Assembly (NCBI GenBank): GCA_015179025.1
Contig: WHUX01000008.1
Coordinates: forward strand, 496,001-560,000
DNA: 64,000 nucleotides
Direction of reading: 5' to 3'
Origin: Terfezia claveryi
Taxonomy: Eukaryota; Ascomycota; Pezizomycetes; Pezizales; Pezizaceae
A program made the translations under genes and the position numbers. The notes under the pieces are model-generated. The model worked only from the letters and a program-made list of their open reading frames with translations, was not told the origin of the DNA and did not search any database. Shown one piece after another: positions 34,881-42,812 of the stretch; positions within the stretch are counted from its first letter, which is position 1; each line of letters opens with the position of its first letter.

Positions 34881-36599
34881 TCATCCATCTGCGCCCTTCT
34901 TCACTTTAATGGTGATCTTTCTAACCCTTCCGTACCTCTCTCTCATTTCTCCTCTTAACATCCTCCATTCCACCGGCTCCAGCCCCTTCATTCTATGGTA
35001 GTTATCTACGCATTCCTTACTGTCCTTCAGCTGCTCCTTCGATAACCACTCGTTATGCTCATCATCAAATCTTCTCCATTTTACTAAGTATTTCCAATTC
35101 CTCCTATTCGTTCCTGTCCTCTCGTGATCCACTATCCTTTCTACCTCTTGTACTTCCCCATCAGCCACCCGTCTCAGTGGGGGTGGTGGCAATGCCACTC
35201 TCTCCGGGTCGCCCTCTTCCCCTTGCTCCCGCAGATATCTCTTCAGCACTCCTACGTTCTGCACTTCCCCTATCCCCAAGTCCCTCGACAATTCCAGCTT
35301 TGCGGCGTTCCCTCTTACCCATATTACTTTAAACGGCCCCGTATAGCGATGGCGTAGTTTATTACCGTCAGTGACTGGATTTGCATATGAGGATGGCAGG
35401 TGGGCTGTGGCCAGCAATACGTCATCTCCAGCCTTAAAATCCACTGGTTGTCGCTGTGGGGTTGCTGCTTCCTGCCGGGATTGAGCCTCCCGTAGCATAC
35501 TCTTAGCGTTGTTGAGTATTGTAATGAGGGTCTCCTGGAATGCCTCTGCTGTCTGGCTTCTTGCCGTACCATAGCTAGTTCTTGCTTTCACCAGTCCCCC
35601 AATTGAGTCCAATGGGATGCTTAGGATGTATCCTAGGTCACATTCGAATGGGGAACAGCCTATACTGCTGTGTGTGCTACTATTGTATGCAAATTCGGCT
35701 AGGCACAGTATCTTATCCCAGTTCTCAGCATATCGTGTAGCAAAGGTCTTCAGGTATCTGCCACATATGTCGTTTGCTTTCTCTGCTTGGCCATCTGTCT
35801 GTGGGTGGAATGGGGTACTAGGGGTTAGGTTGGTCCCTAATTGCTTCCATAGCACTCTCCAGAATTCACTCATGAATCGCACATCCCGATCCGATACAAT
35901 TTGTGCAGGGACCCCATGTAACCTCACGTATCTGTCCATAAACAGCCAGGCGAATTTCTCTGCTGATGTTTCTTCCTTCATTCCGAACCACTGCACCCTC
36001 TTCGTCATATGATCTATAATTGTCGCAATACAGTTATTGCCTTCCCCTTTACTTGTAGGTAACCCTACTATAAAGTCAATTCCGATCCTGCTCCATCTTC
36101 CTTCAGGGATTGGCAATAGCATTAAGGAACCCCGCTGTTTTGATGGCTTCACTCTCTGGCATGTGTCACAAGTACTAACATACGATTTCACTGAGGCCAG
36201 CATTCGAGGCCAGAAAAACCTTGTATTCAGTATCCCATATGTCCGGCTTGCTCCAAAGTGTCCCGCTAGTTCTGAATCATGGGCCTCGTGGAAGAGTTGA
36301 TGTCGCAATCCTCCACCTCGTGGGATGCAGATTTGTTCACCTATGGCTGTCAGGAGTAGGCCTGTCTCTTTATCTATCATGAATCTCTTCTTTCTGCTCT
36401 CTACCAGAGTCCCAAACTCCTTCCTCAAATCACTTGTTGCTATGCCTTCTTCCTCTTCTTTCTTTATCCATGTAAGAATTGGGCCAAAGTATTTATCTGT
36501 GCCATAATTTATTATTACCTCCCATATCCACTCCTCTCCTGACACTGCTGTATCTGCTAGCATTACTGCCTCCGTTTCATTGTTATTGTAGTCTGGCCT
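34881..36599 (-). CDS. Retrotransposon Pol, C-terminal part: integrase and chromodomain (downstream of the TGA)
   Basis: In the same frame as the upstream pol part, separated only by TGA 36602-36600: RPDYNNNETEAVM follows directly, then a further 560 codons. Seen: the integrase HHCC zinc finger (H...H around HQLFHEAHDSELAGHFG; CDTCQ); the DDE core starting SRIGIDFIVGLP, then IVSDRDVRFMSEFW and TPFHPQTDGQAEKAN; a GPY/F-like module HRYTGPFKVI; and a chromodomain EVERIVDHER...WKYLVKWRRFDDEHNEWL near the C-terminus. Family knowledge: chromodomains steer integration through modified histones. Production of this half needs TGA readthrough, internal initiation, or help in trans. Confidence 0.9.
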   Translation of the reverse strand, partial: RPDYNNNETEAVMLADTAVSGEEWIWEVIINYGTDKYFGPILTWIKKEEEEGIATSDLRKEFGTLVESRKKRFMIDKETGLLLTAIGEQICIPRGGGLRHQLFHEAHDSELAGHFGASRTYGILNTRFFWPRMLASVKSYVSTCDTCQRVKPSKQRGSLMLLPIPEGRWSRIGIDFIVGLPTSKGEGNNCIATIIDHMTKRVQWFGMKEETSAEKFAWLFMDRYVRLHGVPAQIVSDRDVRFMSEFWRVLWKQLGTNLTPSTPFHPQTDGQAEKANDICGRYLKTFATRYAENWDKILCLAEFAYNSSTHSSIGCSPFECDLGYILSIPLDSIGGLVKARTSYGTARSQTAEAFQETLITILNNAKSMLREAQSRQEAATPQRQPVDFKAGDDVLLATAHLPSSYANPVTDGNKLRHRYTGPFKVIWVRGNAAKLELSRDLGIGEVQNVGVLKRYLREQGEEGDPERVALPPPPLRRVADGEVQEVERIVDHERTGTNRRNWKYLVKWRRFDDEHNEWLSKEQLKDSKECVDNYHRMKGLEPVEWRMLRGEMRERYGRVRKITIKVKKGADG

Positions 36600-38912
36600 T
36601 CAGCTAAGAGCATCCGCTACTGTGTTCCGGGCCCCTGGCCAGTACTTAATGTCATATTCAAAGTGTTGTAGAGTATCCAGCATTCCCATTTGCCGAGTTG
36701 ACAGTTTCCGCTGACGTAGGATGTGTTGAATAGAGGCATGGTCTGTGAATATCATAAAGGGTTGGCCGTGTAGGTAGTACCTGAAGTGTATAATAGCCTC
36801 CTTAATCGCTAATAGCTCACGGTCATAGGTAGGGTATCGAGTTTCCACATCCTTAAACTTCCTGCTAAAGTACCCAATAACCTTATCATCACCTCCTTCC
36901 ACTGGTGCCTGCATTAAAACGGCCCCCATTGCGAACTTGCTAGCATCTGTCCTTAAGCTCCATTTCCCCCCTTCTCGGTCTGGTATCGCTAGAACTGGGG
37001 CCTCAGTAACCCTCCTCTTTAACGCTTGAAATGCGCGTTCACAGTCCGTAGTCCACCTAAATGATTCCTTTATCTGATGCCCACATGCATATAGGGGTCT
37101 TGCAATCTGAGCATAATGGTGTATGAATTTTCTGTAGAATCCTGTGAGGCCTAAGAATTCCTTAACGTGCCGAGGCTTAGTTGGAGTTGGCCACTCCCGT
37201 ACTGATGCCACCTTTCCTTCCTCTGTATGTATACCCCATTCATCCACCCAAAAACCACAAAACTCGACCCCTCTCTTTGCAAAAAAACACTTACTAGGCT
37301 GCAATTTGAACCCCTCTTTCCGTAGTACCTCCAGAACTGCTGCCACATGCTCCTCATGTTCCCTCTGCGTTCTACTAAAGATCAAAATATCGTCTAGGTA
37401 TACCACTACGTAGCTCTGCATCCTTCCTTTCCTCAACAACCTATTCATCATTCGCATGAAATGTGAGGGTCCATTGCATAATCCGAATAGTAGTACGTTC
37501 CATTCAAAGTTCCTGAATTTCATGGTAAAGGCAGTTTTTGCTCGATCTTCAGGTGCTACCGCTACTTGGTGGTACCCACTTGCTAGATCCAACTTGGTAA
37601 ACCATGAAGCACCCTTCAGCCTATGTAGGAGATCATCAATATTTGGTATAGGGTATCTATCTTTCACGGTAATATCATTTAGTCGGCGGTAGTCGATGCA
37701 CATCCTCAACTTGCCATCTTTTTTTGGGACAAATAGTACCGGAGAGGCGAATTCTGAAGTTGATGGTGATACCCACCCTTTTTCTAGTCCGGTCTGTATT
37801 TGTCTAAGGATTTCCTCATCTTCGAAGATTGAAGATCGCCACGGTCTATGATTCGGTGTAGGGCCTTCCCTTAGAGTTATCCTAAATGTCTCTCGGGACG
37901 CCGGAGGCAGTGACGATACCGGTTGGAACAACACCATATTCTGTGTTATCACTGACCTCATACCTTCCTCTTCTATCTCTCCGAGCCTCTTCCATATATC
38001 TCCTTCTAATATATCCTCCTGTTCCACCCGTCGAACCTCCACCCATATGCCCCTTTTCCACTCCCTCCTCCTGCCTCTAATGATGTCCTCCACAAAGCAC
38101 AAGTCTATGCCTTCCTTTGCTGCGTCTATCACCCATGCCTCTCTCTTTCCTATTCTTCCCTCGTCTGGCCCCAACCCTTTCAGCATATGTAGTGTTTGAT
38201 CTACACTCCTATCTTCTTTAGGTTCGTCCCAGATCCACATTAAATTTGTTTTATGGTTAATCTGGTGGCGAAGGTTAATGTGCTGCATCCACCGCTTACC
38301 TAGAATAATATCATAATCCGTCAAGTCATATATAGTAAACCATGACTCATACTTATATGTACCCACTCTTAGCCTTAGTTTAATCACGCGTTTGGGAATT
38401 CTTGCTGGGTTATGCGTGTCAGCTGTTCGTACCCTCATGAACCCCATGTCCTTTTCCTCTATCACCACTCCCGGAGTATGTCTCAAGGCTTCCGCATAGC
38501 TCGTGCTCACAAAGTTATCTGATGCCCCATCATCCTTCAATATGTATGCACTCTTCCGGCGTGTTTGAGTGTTGTTGGTATTAGACCCCCTCCGTTGTGC
38601 TTGCCACCGTGTTGGTGCTGTCTTAACTTCTGATATATAACTTGTTTTTGGGCTTTTCATTGGTGCTGCTCTGTGATGTCTCTCTTGTGTGGTATTGTGA
38701 ACATTAAAATCGATTTGTCCATTGAAACGGAGAAGATTTGCCTTTGGTGAGTAGCTAACATACAAGTCCTCCGTTTCTATATTATCCTTGTTCCTTACTA
38801 ATACTTCTATTCCCTTATTAATAATATTCCCAATACCATTTCGAGAGACCTCACTAGGGGTACGCTTTGCAGCTAAGCGACCCCTCTGTCTTTTGCTTGA
38901 ACCTCCGCATCC
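36600..38912 (-). CDS. Retrotransposon Pol, N-terminal part: protease, reverse transcriptase, RNase H (ends at in-frame TGA)
   Basis: The pol frame opens at 38912, overlaps gag by 40 nt in the -1 frame and runs to TGA 36602-36600. The first motif-bearing residues lie downstream of 38765. Seen in order: an aspartic-protease-like LKDDGASDNFVS motif; the RT palm with LRMCIDYRRLNDITVKDRYP, YHQVAVAPEDRAKTAF and the catalytic YVVYLDDILIFS; the thumb-proximal FLGLTGFYRKFI; RNase H with LRTDASKFAMGAVLMQ, RELLAIKEAI and FTDHASIQHI; and a terminal DIKYWPGARNTVADALS. In related elements the next residues are RRPDY. Here the first Arg codon is TGA (CGA to TGA), and the frame continues without shift into the integrase part. 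No canonical -1 slippery heptamer was recognised at the gag-pol overlap. Confidence 0.9.
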   Translation of the reverse strand, partial: GCGGSSKRQRGRLAAKRTPSEVSRNGIGNIINKGIEVLVRNKDNIETEDLYVSYSPKANLLRFNGQIDFNVHNTTQERHHRAAPMKSPKTSYISEVKTAPTRWQAQRRGSNTNNTQTRRKSAYILKDDGASDNFVSTSYAEALRHTPGVVIEEKDMGFMRVRTADTHNPARIPKRVIKLRLRVGTYKYESWFTIYDLTDYDIILGKRWMQHINLRHQINHKTNLMWIWDEPKEDRSVDQTLHMLKGLGPDEGRIGKREAWVIDAAKEGIDLCFVEDIIRGRRREWKRGIWVEVRRVEQEDILEGDIWKRLGEIEEEGMRSVITQNMVLFQPVSSLPPASRETFRITLREGPTPNHRPWRSSIFEDEEILRQIQTGLEKGWVSPSTSEFASPVLFVPKKDGKLRMCIDYRRLNDITVKDRYPIPNIDDLLHRLKGASWFTKLDLASGYHQVAVAPEDRAKTAFTMKFRNFEWNVLLFGLCNGPSHFMRMMNRLLRKGRMQSYVVVYLDDILIFSRTQREHEEHVAAVLEVLRKEGFKLQPSKCFFAKRGVEFCGFWVDEWGIHTEEGKVASVREWPTPTKPRHVKEFLGLTGFYRKFIHHYAQIARPLYACGHQIKESFRWTTDCERAFQALKRRVTEAPVLAIPDREGGKWSLRTDASKFAMGAVLMQAPVEGGDDKVIGYFSRKFKDVETRYPTYDRELLAIKEAIIHFRYYLHGQPFMIFTDHASIQHILRQRKLSTRQMGMLDTLQHFEYDIKYWPGARNTVADALS

Positions 38913-40621
38913 TCATCATCGTCCTCAACCTCCGTAATCCTAGCCTGAGCATCGCGGCGTGCATGTGATTCAAGGAGTTTCTTATGTCCTGGGCAGTCCT
39001 TCTTAACGTGGCTAGGGCTATGGCAGTGAAAGCATCCTTCTGTCCAGTTCTTCGTCGTGGAGCTTGGCTTCTCCTTGGTCTTCCCCTTGCTGCCTTCTAC
39101 TGTACCCCCTTCCCTTCTGGGACTTCCCTTACCCGACGCTCCTTTCCGCTCGCCTCTCCCCCGCCCTCCCCCGTACCTCCCTCGATTTGTATTCATAGCA
39201 TAGATATCCATAGTATCACCACCTTCCGAGGTAGTGAGGGGGCGTGCTGGCGTTACGCCAGTAGGTAGATTATCAAACCCTTCAATAGCAATACTTGTGT
39301 GGCGATTGTGAATATCGTCCATTTTGCTGCAGAATGCCATGGCCTGTGTGAGGGTGGGCCTACGTTTTCCCTCCTGTAATGCTACCCACTGTACATATGC
39401 CCCATAGACCAAGCATGCGGGTCCACTATTCTTCTCTTTCGTTGCTGCATATTCGATCTTCGTGATGTAGCTGTCATAGATGGTTGCATCGAGTTCATCA
39501 TTTGTTCTTTCCTTCTTTACTATCTGTAGCCACAATCTTATTGATCTGAATGTCTCATTGAAGGCTGTCAGGGGTTTCTTCGGGTCCCAGGCTAGATTTG
39601 TGAATGCCATCTTCAGTTTGTTGAGGTAATCCGTTGGAATGTATTCTTGGGTGAGTCTTTGCTTGAAGTCTTCCCATTCAATCCTGTCCGAGGAGAGCCA
39701 GGTCAGCTGTGCCCACTTCGCGGCTTTCCCAGTCAAGCATTGTATTGCATAGTCTCCCCATGCTCTCGTTGACCCCGTCGTTCCTGTCTCCAGAGCTTGG
39801 AGCCCAAAGGCTCGTTCTAGTGCACATATAAATGTTATCACACTTTCGGCATCATGTTGCTCCTCATACTGTGGTAATCCTGCCACGTTCTTGAACGTAA
39901 ACCATCCATGCTTACTACTCCTCTCACCCTCTCCCCACCCTCTCTCCTTGTCTCCCCTCTCCTCTCCCCACCCTCTCTCCTCTCCCCACCCTCTCTCCTT
40001 ATCCCCTCTCTCTTCCCTCAGCATTCCTCCCCCCTTTGCTAATTCCACTCTGAGGCGTAGTATCTCTTCCTCCTTAGCCCTCAGTTCCCCTTTCAGTTCC
40101 TCACTTGCAGTGCTCCATTGCTTCTGGGCTATCCCTAGTCCTTGCTCATTCATTTCGAGTCTCTGAGCTTTTTCCTTCCATTGCCTACACTCAAGGCTTG
40201 CCTTGGCTACTAGGCGTTGGTAGTAGTCTTCTTTCTTCTGTATTTCTGCGTCCAATTCCTCAGCCTTCTTTTTCCACCCTTCCAGCCCCTGACTGGCTTC
40301 AGACAGGAGTTGTTGATAGTAGTCTTCTTGTGCTGTAGCAGCTAACTTCGCTGCTGCTGATACTGATATCTGGGTTCCCTTGTCGATTACCCTTTGCCTC
40401 CATTCGTAGAACTGAGGTGTACGGTCAGCATATGGTGTATCGAACGACCCTTCGTTGAACAGGTATCCCGGCTGAATCCTCGGTGTGGCCAGAGGTGCCA
40501 ATGACCTAGGGTCCCTCCATGGGTCCATGTCGTCCTGGTTGTAACTCATAGTGGAGCTCCTAGAGGTGGATGTCTTGCTTGATGGGTCTAGGCTCCTCTG
40601 TTGCCTTTCTATCCACTGCAT
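38873..40621 (-). CDS. Retrotransposon Gag (capsid/nucleocapsid)
   Basis: 582 aa. Residues about 75-200 are strongly charged and Glu/Lys/Gln-rich, consistent with a coiled coil. A short in-frame repeat of ERGWGE/RGDKERGWGE units follows (about residues 200-235), encoded by a pyrimidine-rich tandem repeat at 39917-40020. The retrotransposon Gag core follows, with WAQLTWLSSDRIEWEDFKQ and EYIPTDYLNKL landmarks. An Arg/Gly-rich stretch and a CCHC zinc knuckle CFHCHSPSHVKKDCP lie near the C-terminus. Family knowledge: the core assembles virus-like particles and the knuckle binds element RNA. The pol frame overlaps the last 40 nt in the -1 frame. Confidence 0.9.
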   Translation of the reverse strand: MQWIERQQRSLDPSSKTSTSRSSTMSYNQDDMDPWRDPRSLAPLATPRIQPGYLFNEGSFDTPYADRTPQFYEWRQRVIDKGTQISVSAAAKLAATAQEDYYQQLLSEASQGLEGWKKKAEELDAEIQKKEDYYQRLVAKASLECRQWKEKAQRLEMNEQGLGIAQKQWSTASEELKGELRAKEEEILRLRVELAKGGGMLREERGDKERGWGEERGWGEERGDKERGWGEGERSSKHGWFTFKNVAGLPQYEEQHDAESVITFICALERAFGLQALETGTTGSTRAWGDYAIQCLTGKAAKWAQLTWLSSDRIEWEDFKQRLTQEYIPTDYLNKLKMAFTNLAWDPKKPLTAFNETFRSIRLWLQIVKKERTNDELDATIYDSYITKIEYAATKEKNSGPACLVYGAYVQWVALQEGKRRPTLTQAMAFCSKMDDIHNRHTSIAIEGFDNLPTGVTPARPLTTSEGGDTMDIYAMNTNRGRYGGGRGRGERKGASGKGSPRREGGTVEGSKGKTKEKPSSTTKNWTEGCFHCHSPSHVKKDCPGHKKLLESHARRDAQARITEVEDDDEDAEVQAKDRGVA

Positions 40622-40672
40622 CCACAGTGTTCACGAAAACCTATTGGTAACTTATATAGAGTGAACAACGTA

Positions 40673-40685
40673 GGTGTTGCTACCA
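40673..40685 (-). other. Primer-binding site of the retroelement
   Basis: Immediately inside the 5' LTR the minus strand reads TGGTAGCAACACC. TGG is complementary to the CCA tail of a tRNA. The first seven bases fit the GCTACCA end common to fungal initiator tRNA-Met, but the match does not extend further, so the primer is not certain. Confidence 0.55.
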
Positions 40686-40779
40686 TGTAATAATATATGT
40701 TCATACATTGCTGACCCTCTCCTCTCACTCCCCCGTCCTCTCTATATACTTATGCCAAGCTTGCCAAGATACCTCTACA
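40686..40779 (-). repeat. 5' LTR of the Ty3/gypsy element
   Basis: 94 bp, identical to the copy at 34746-34839; bounded by TG/CA and the ATAGC duplication at 40780-40784. Very short for an LTR, so it must hold a compact promoter and polyadenylation signal. Confidence 0.95.
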
Positions 40780-42018
40780 ATAGCTGAACGAATAGCTGAA
40801 CGCCTTGCCTGGGCTATGGATGAACCACTAAAGGCACAAAAGTACCACGCTTATTCTCCCAGAAACATTCCCATACTACTTTTATTGGAGTGTAATGCCG
40901 TCTTTATCTCACTTTTGTGTAGGTAATCTCCTTACCCATGTTTGTGTAGGAATATCTCGTTTGCGTAGGAAAAACTTTGGCCAACTAAAGGATTAGTCAG
41001 ACTCTGAACTCACTCATGTGAATCATGTTAAAACACATGTACACCCTTAATACATGCGGACCATGCGGACCATGCGTACCTATGTAGACGTAATGTATAT
41101 AAACCGCCAGCATGTAAGCAAGGAAATGAGAACCGAGTCTAACACCTATTCGATTATATCTATCGATCAATCAAATATTTAGACCTGCACTCAACAGTTT
41201 GGGCCCCTACAGTTGATTTTTCTATACTGCATTCATCACTCCATAGAACATTTTTCAAAGTCCCCAGCTGCCCAATCGTTGGTCCTTCTTCCAGTATTTG
41301 AACATATGTAGAAGGTCCTTGGAACAAAGCCTTACTACTAAAGCTAAGATTCCTTATGAATTTTTTTTTATTAAAACGAGCTTGTTGAACACCCCCATAC
41401 TCTCCTGATCTTTAACCTTGTTGAGCGCATGATAGGAAACCTACAGGATTTGGGAGTCGGTTGGGTGTATTTGAACCCCTCTGGCAAAGTATGCCTGGCC
41501 AGATTGATGTTGTCATTCGCGCCAAAGGGCTGGTACCTCGTTGCTAGCCTTCGCTTTGTATGTATTTAATATACATTTCCTTTGCCCAATAACATTCTCC
41601 TATATGCCTTAAAGCTTCATTTTTATTTTCATATAATCCTGTCAGTTTGTTGTTGAGATAATCCGCTTCTAATAATCGGCTGGGTGTTGAGGTTTCGACT
41701 TCCCGTCTGTCTTCTTTCAAATCATGCCGGATCCAGCCTGTTAGCTTCCCTATGCACCTCGCAGTTCAGTGCTCTGATTGGTTTGATTGATGTGAAGAGG
41801 TCTGTACTGTACTAAGTGATCAAGTTAACTACTATGCGAGCATGCAAGGGGATTATGTAAAGTACTTAGTAATTCTTCTGCGTACAAACTCTCCGTTGGA
41901 CAGGCTGTCTTTTTTTTTTCTTTTTCAAAATACTCATTACTCATATGCGGATTGTCGACATGATTAGATAGTGGTTCACTCCTAAGAGTGCCTGAATGCC
42001 ATTTCTATGGCCTAGATA

Positions 42019-42067
42019 GTCTGATTGCACTACCCCTCACAGGCACGAGGTGTTGTGCCAACCAGAC
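42019..42067. mobile_element. 49-bp TA-flanked short inverted-repeat element
   Basis: Begins GTCTGATTGCAC and ends GTGCCAACCAGAC, i.e. near-perfect inverted termini. A TA dinucleotide lies outside each end (42017-42018 and 42068-42069). The same GTCTGGTTGGCAC terminus occurs at 58554 and 25753. It resembles a minimal MITE or solo remnant of a TA-targeting DNA transposon. Confidence 0.45.
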
Positions 42068-42684
42068 TACTCACGGCCTAGATAACCCGCCAAGTTCTGT
42101 AATCTTGTTCTCGCTTAGATAAACGTTAGGTCACGGGACTATCATGCTATAAGTTTTTATGTGGGGCACTTCTTGCAAGTAAGTACACATAAATTGGTGA
42201 ATTGCCAAAGGTGACACAGAGAGTATAATCCTCCAGTTTTGCGGTATCAACAAGTAGTTTTTGAACCAATGAGCAGCAATGGATATCATACAACGGATAC
42301 CACCAGATCGATAATATAACGGGTGATACTGTGCAAGCAACCTCTGTCGAACAAGTACTTTTTTATGTAGGCCTATTTGTTACAATCTTTAGTTGAATAG
42401 CGTTGGCCCAATGGACAACGAGCAATCCTGTATTAGAAACTCACTATGTAGTAAGTGTCATTGTTAAAGTTAGATATATATATCTGTGCAGTCAATTGCT
42501 CTGAACGTGTTGCAAGAAGATTTGCCACATCGAAATATCGTTCACCGATACGAGATAGATAACCTCAAGGCATAGTCTGATCCAAATCTCCACCCCTTGC
42601 AATGTGCACCATGGCCAGGTTCGTCACCTCTACAAGCATTCATACCACCCATACATGTCCAGCGTATTTCTCCATGGATTGTTG

Positions 42685-42812
42685 GCAATGTCCCCATGTT
42701 GAATTGAGAACAAGTCTACGCTGCAGGCGAGTTTGCTCTAGGCCTTTAGCAATGTCCCCATGTTGAATCCACAATAAGTCTACGCTGCAGGCGAGTTTGC
42801 TCTAGGCCTTCA
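42685..42812. repeat. 64-bp tandem duplication (two units)
   Basis: Two adjacent copies starting GCAATGTCCCCATGTTGAAT and containing AGTCTACGCTGCAGGCGAG and TTTGCTCTAGGCCTT; a few substitutions distinguish them. No coding context. Confidence 0.8.

Larger units (their letters stand above)
34746..40779 (-). mobile_element. Ty3/gypsy chromovirus LTR retrotransposon, very young insertion
   Basis: A complete 6034-bp element. Two 94-bp LTRs are identical base for base, start TG and end CA on either strand, and are flanked by a perfect 5-bp duplication ATAGC (34741-34745 and 40780-40784). Transcription order on the minus strand is 5' LTR, primer-binding site, gag, pol (protease, reverse transcriptase, RNase H, integrase), chromodomain, polypurine tract, 3' LTR. 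The RT-RH-integrase order defines Ty3/gypsy and the terminal chromodomain places it among chromoviruses. Identical LTRs imply insertion too recent for detectable divergence. The only visible lesion is an in-frame TGA in pol at 36602-36600. Confidence 0.95.

Noticed and set aside
37144..37692. Plus-strand frames within pol
   Set aside because: Antisense to the reverse-transcriptase coding sequence.
39891..40338. Pro/Ser/Leu-rich frames on the plus strand across gag
   Set aside because: Antisense shadows of the gag coding sequence and its pyrimidine-rich repeat.
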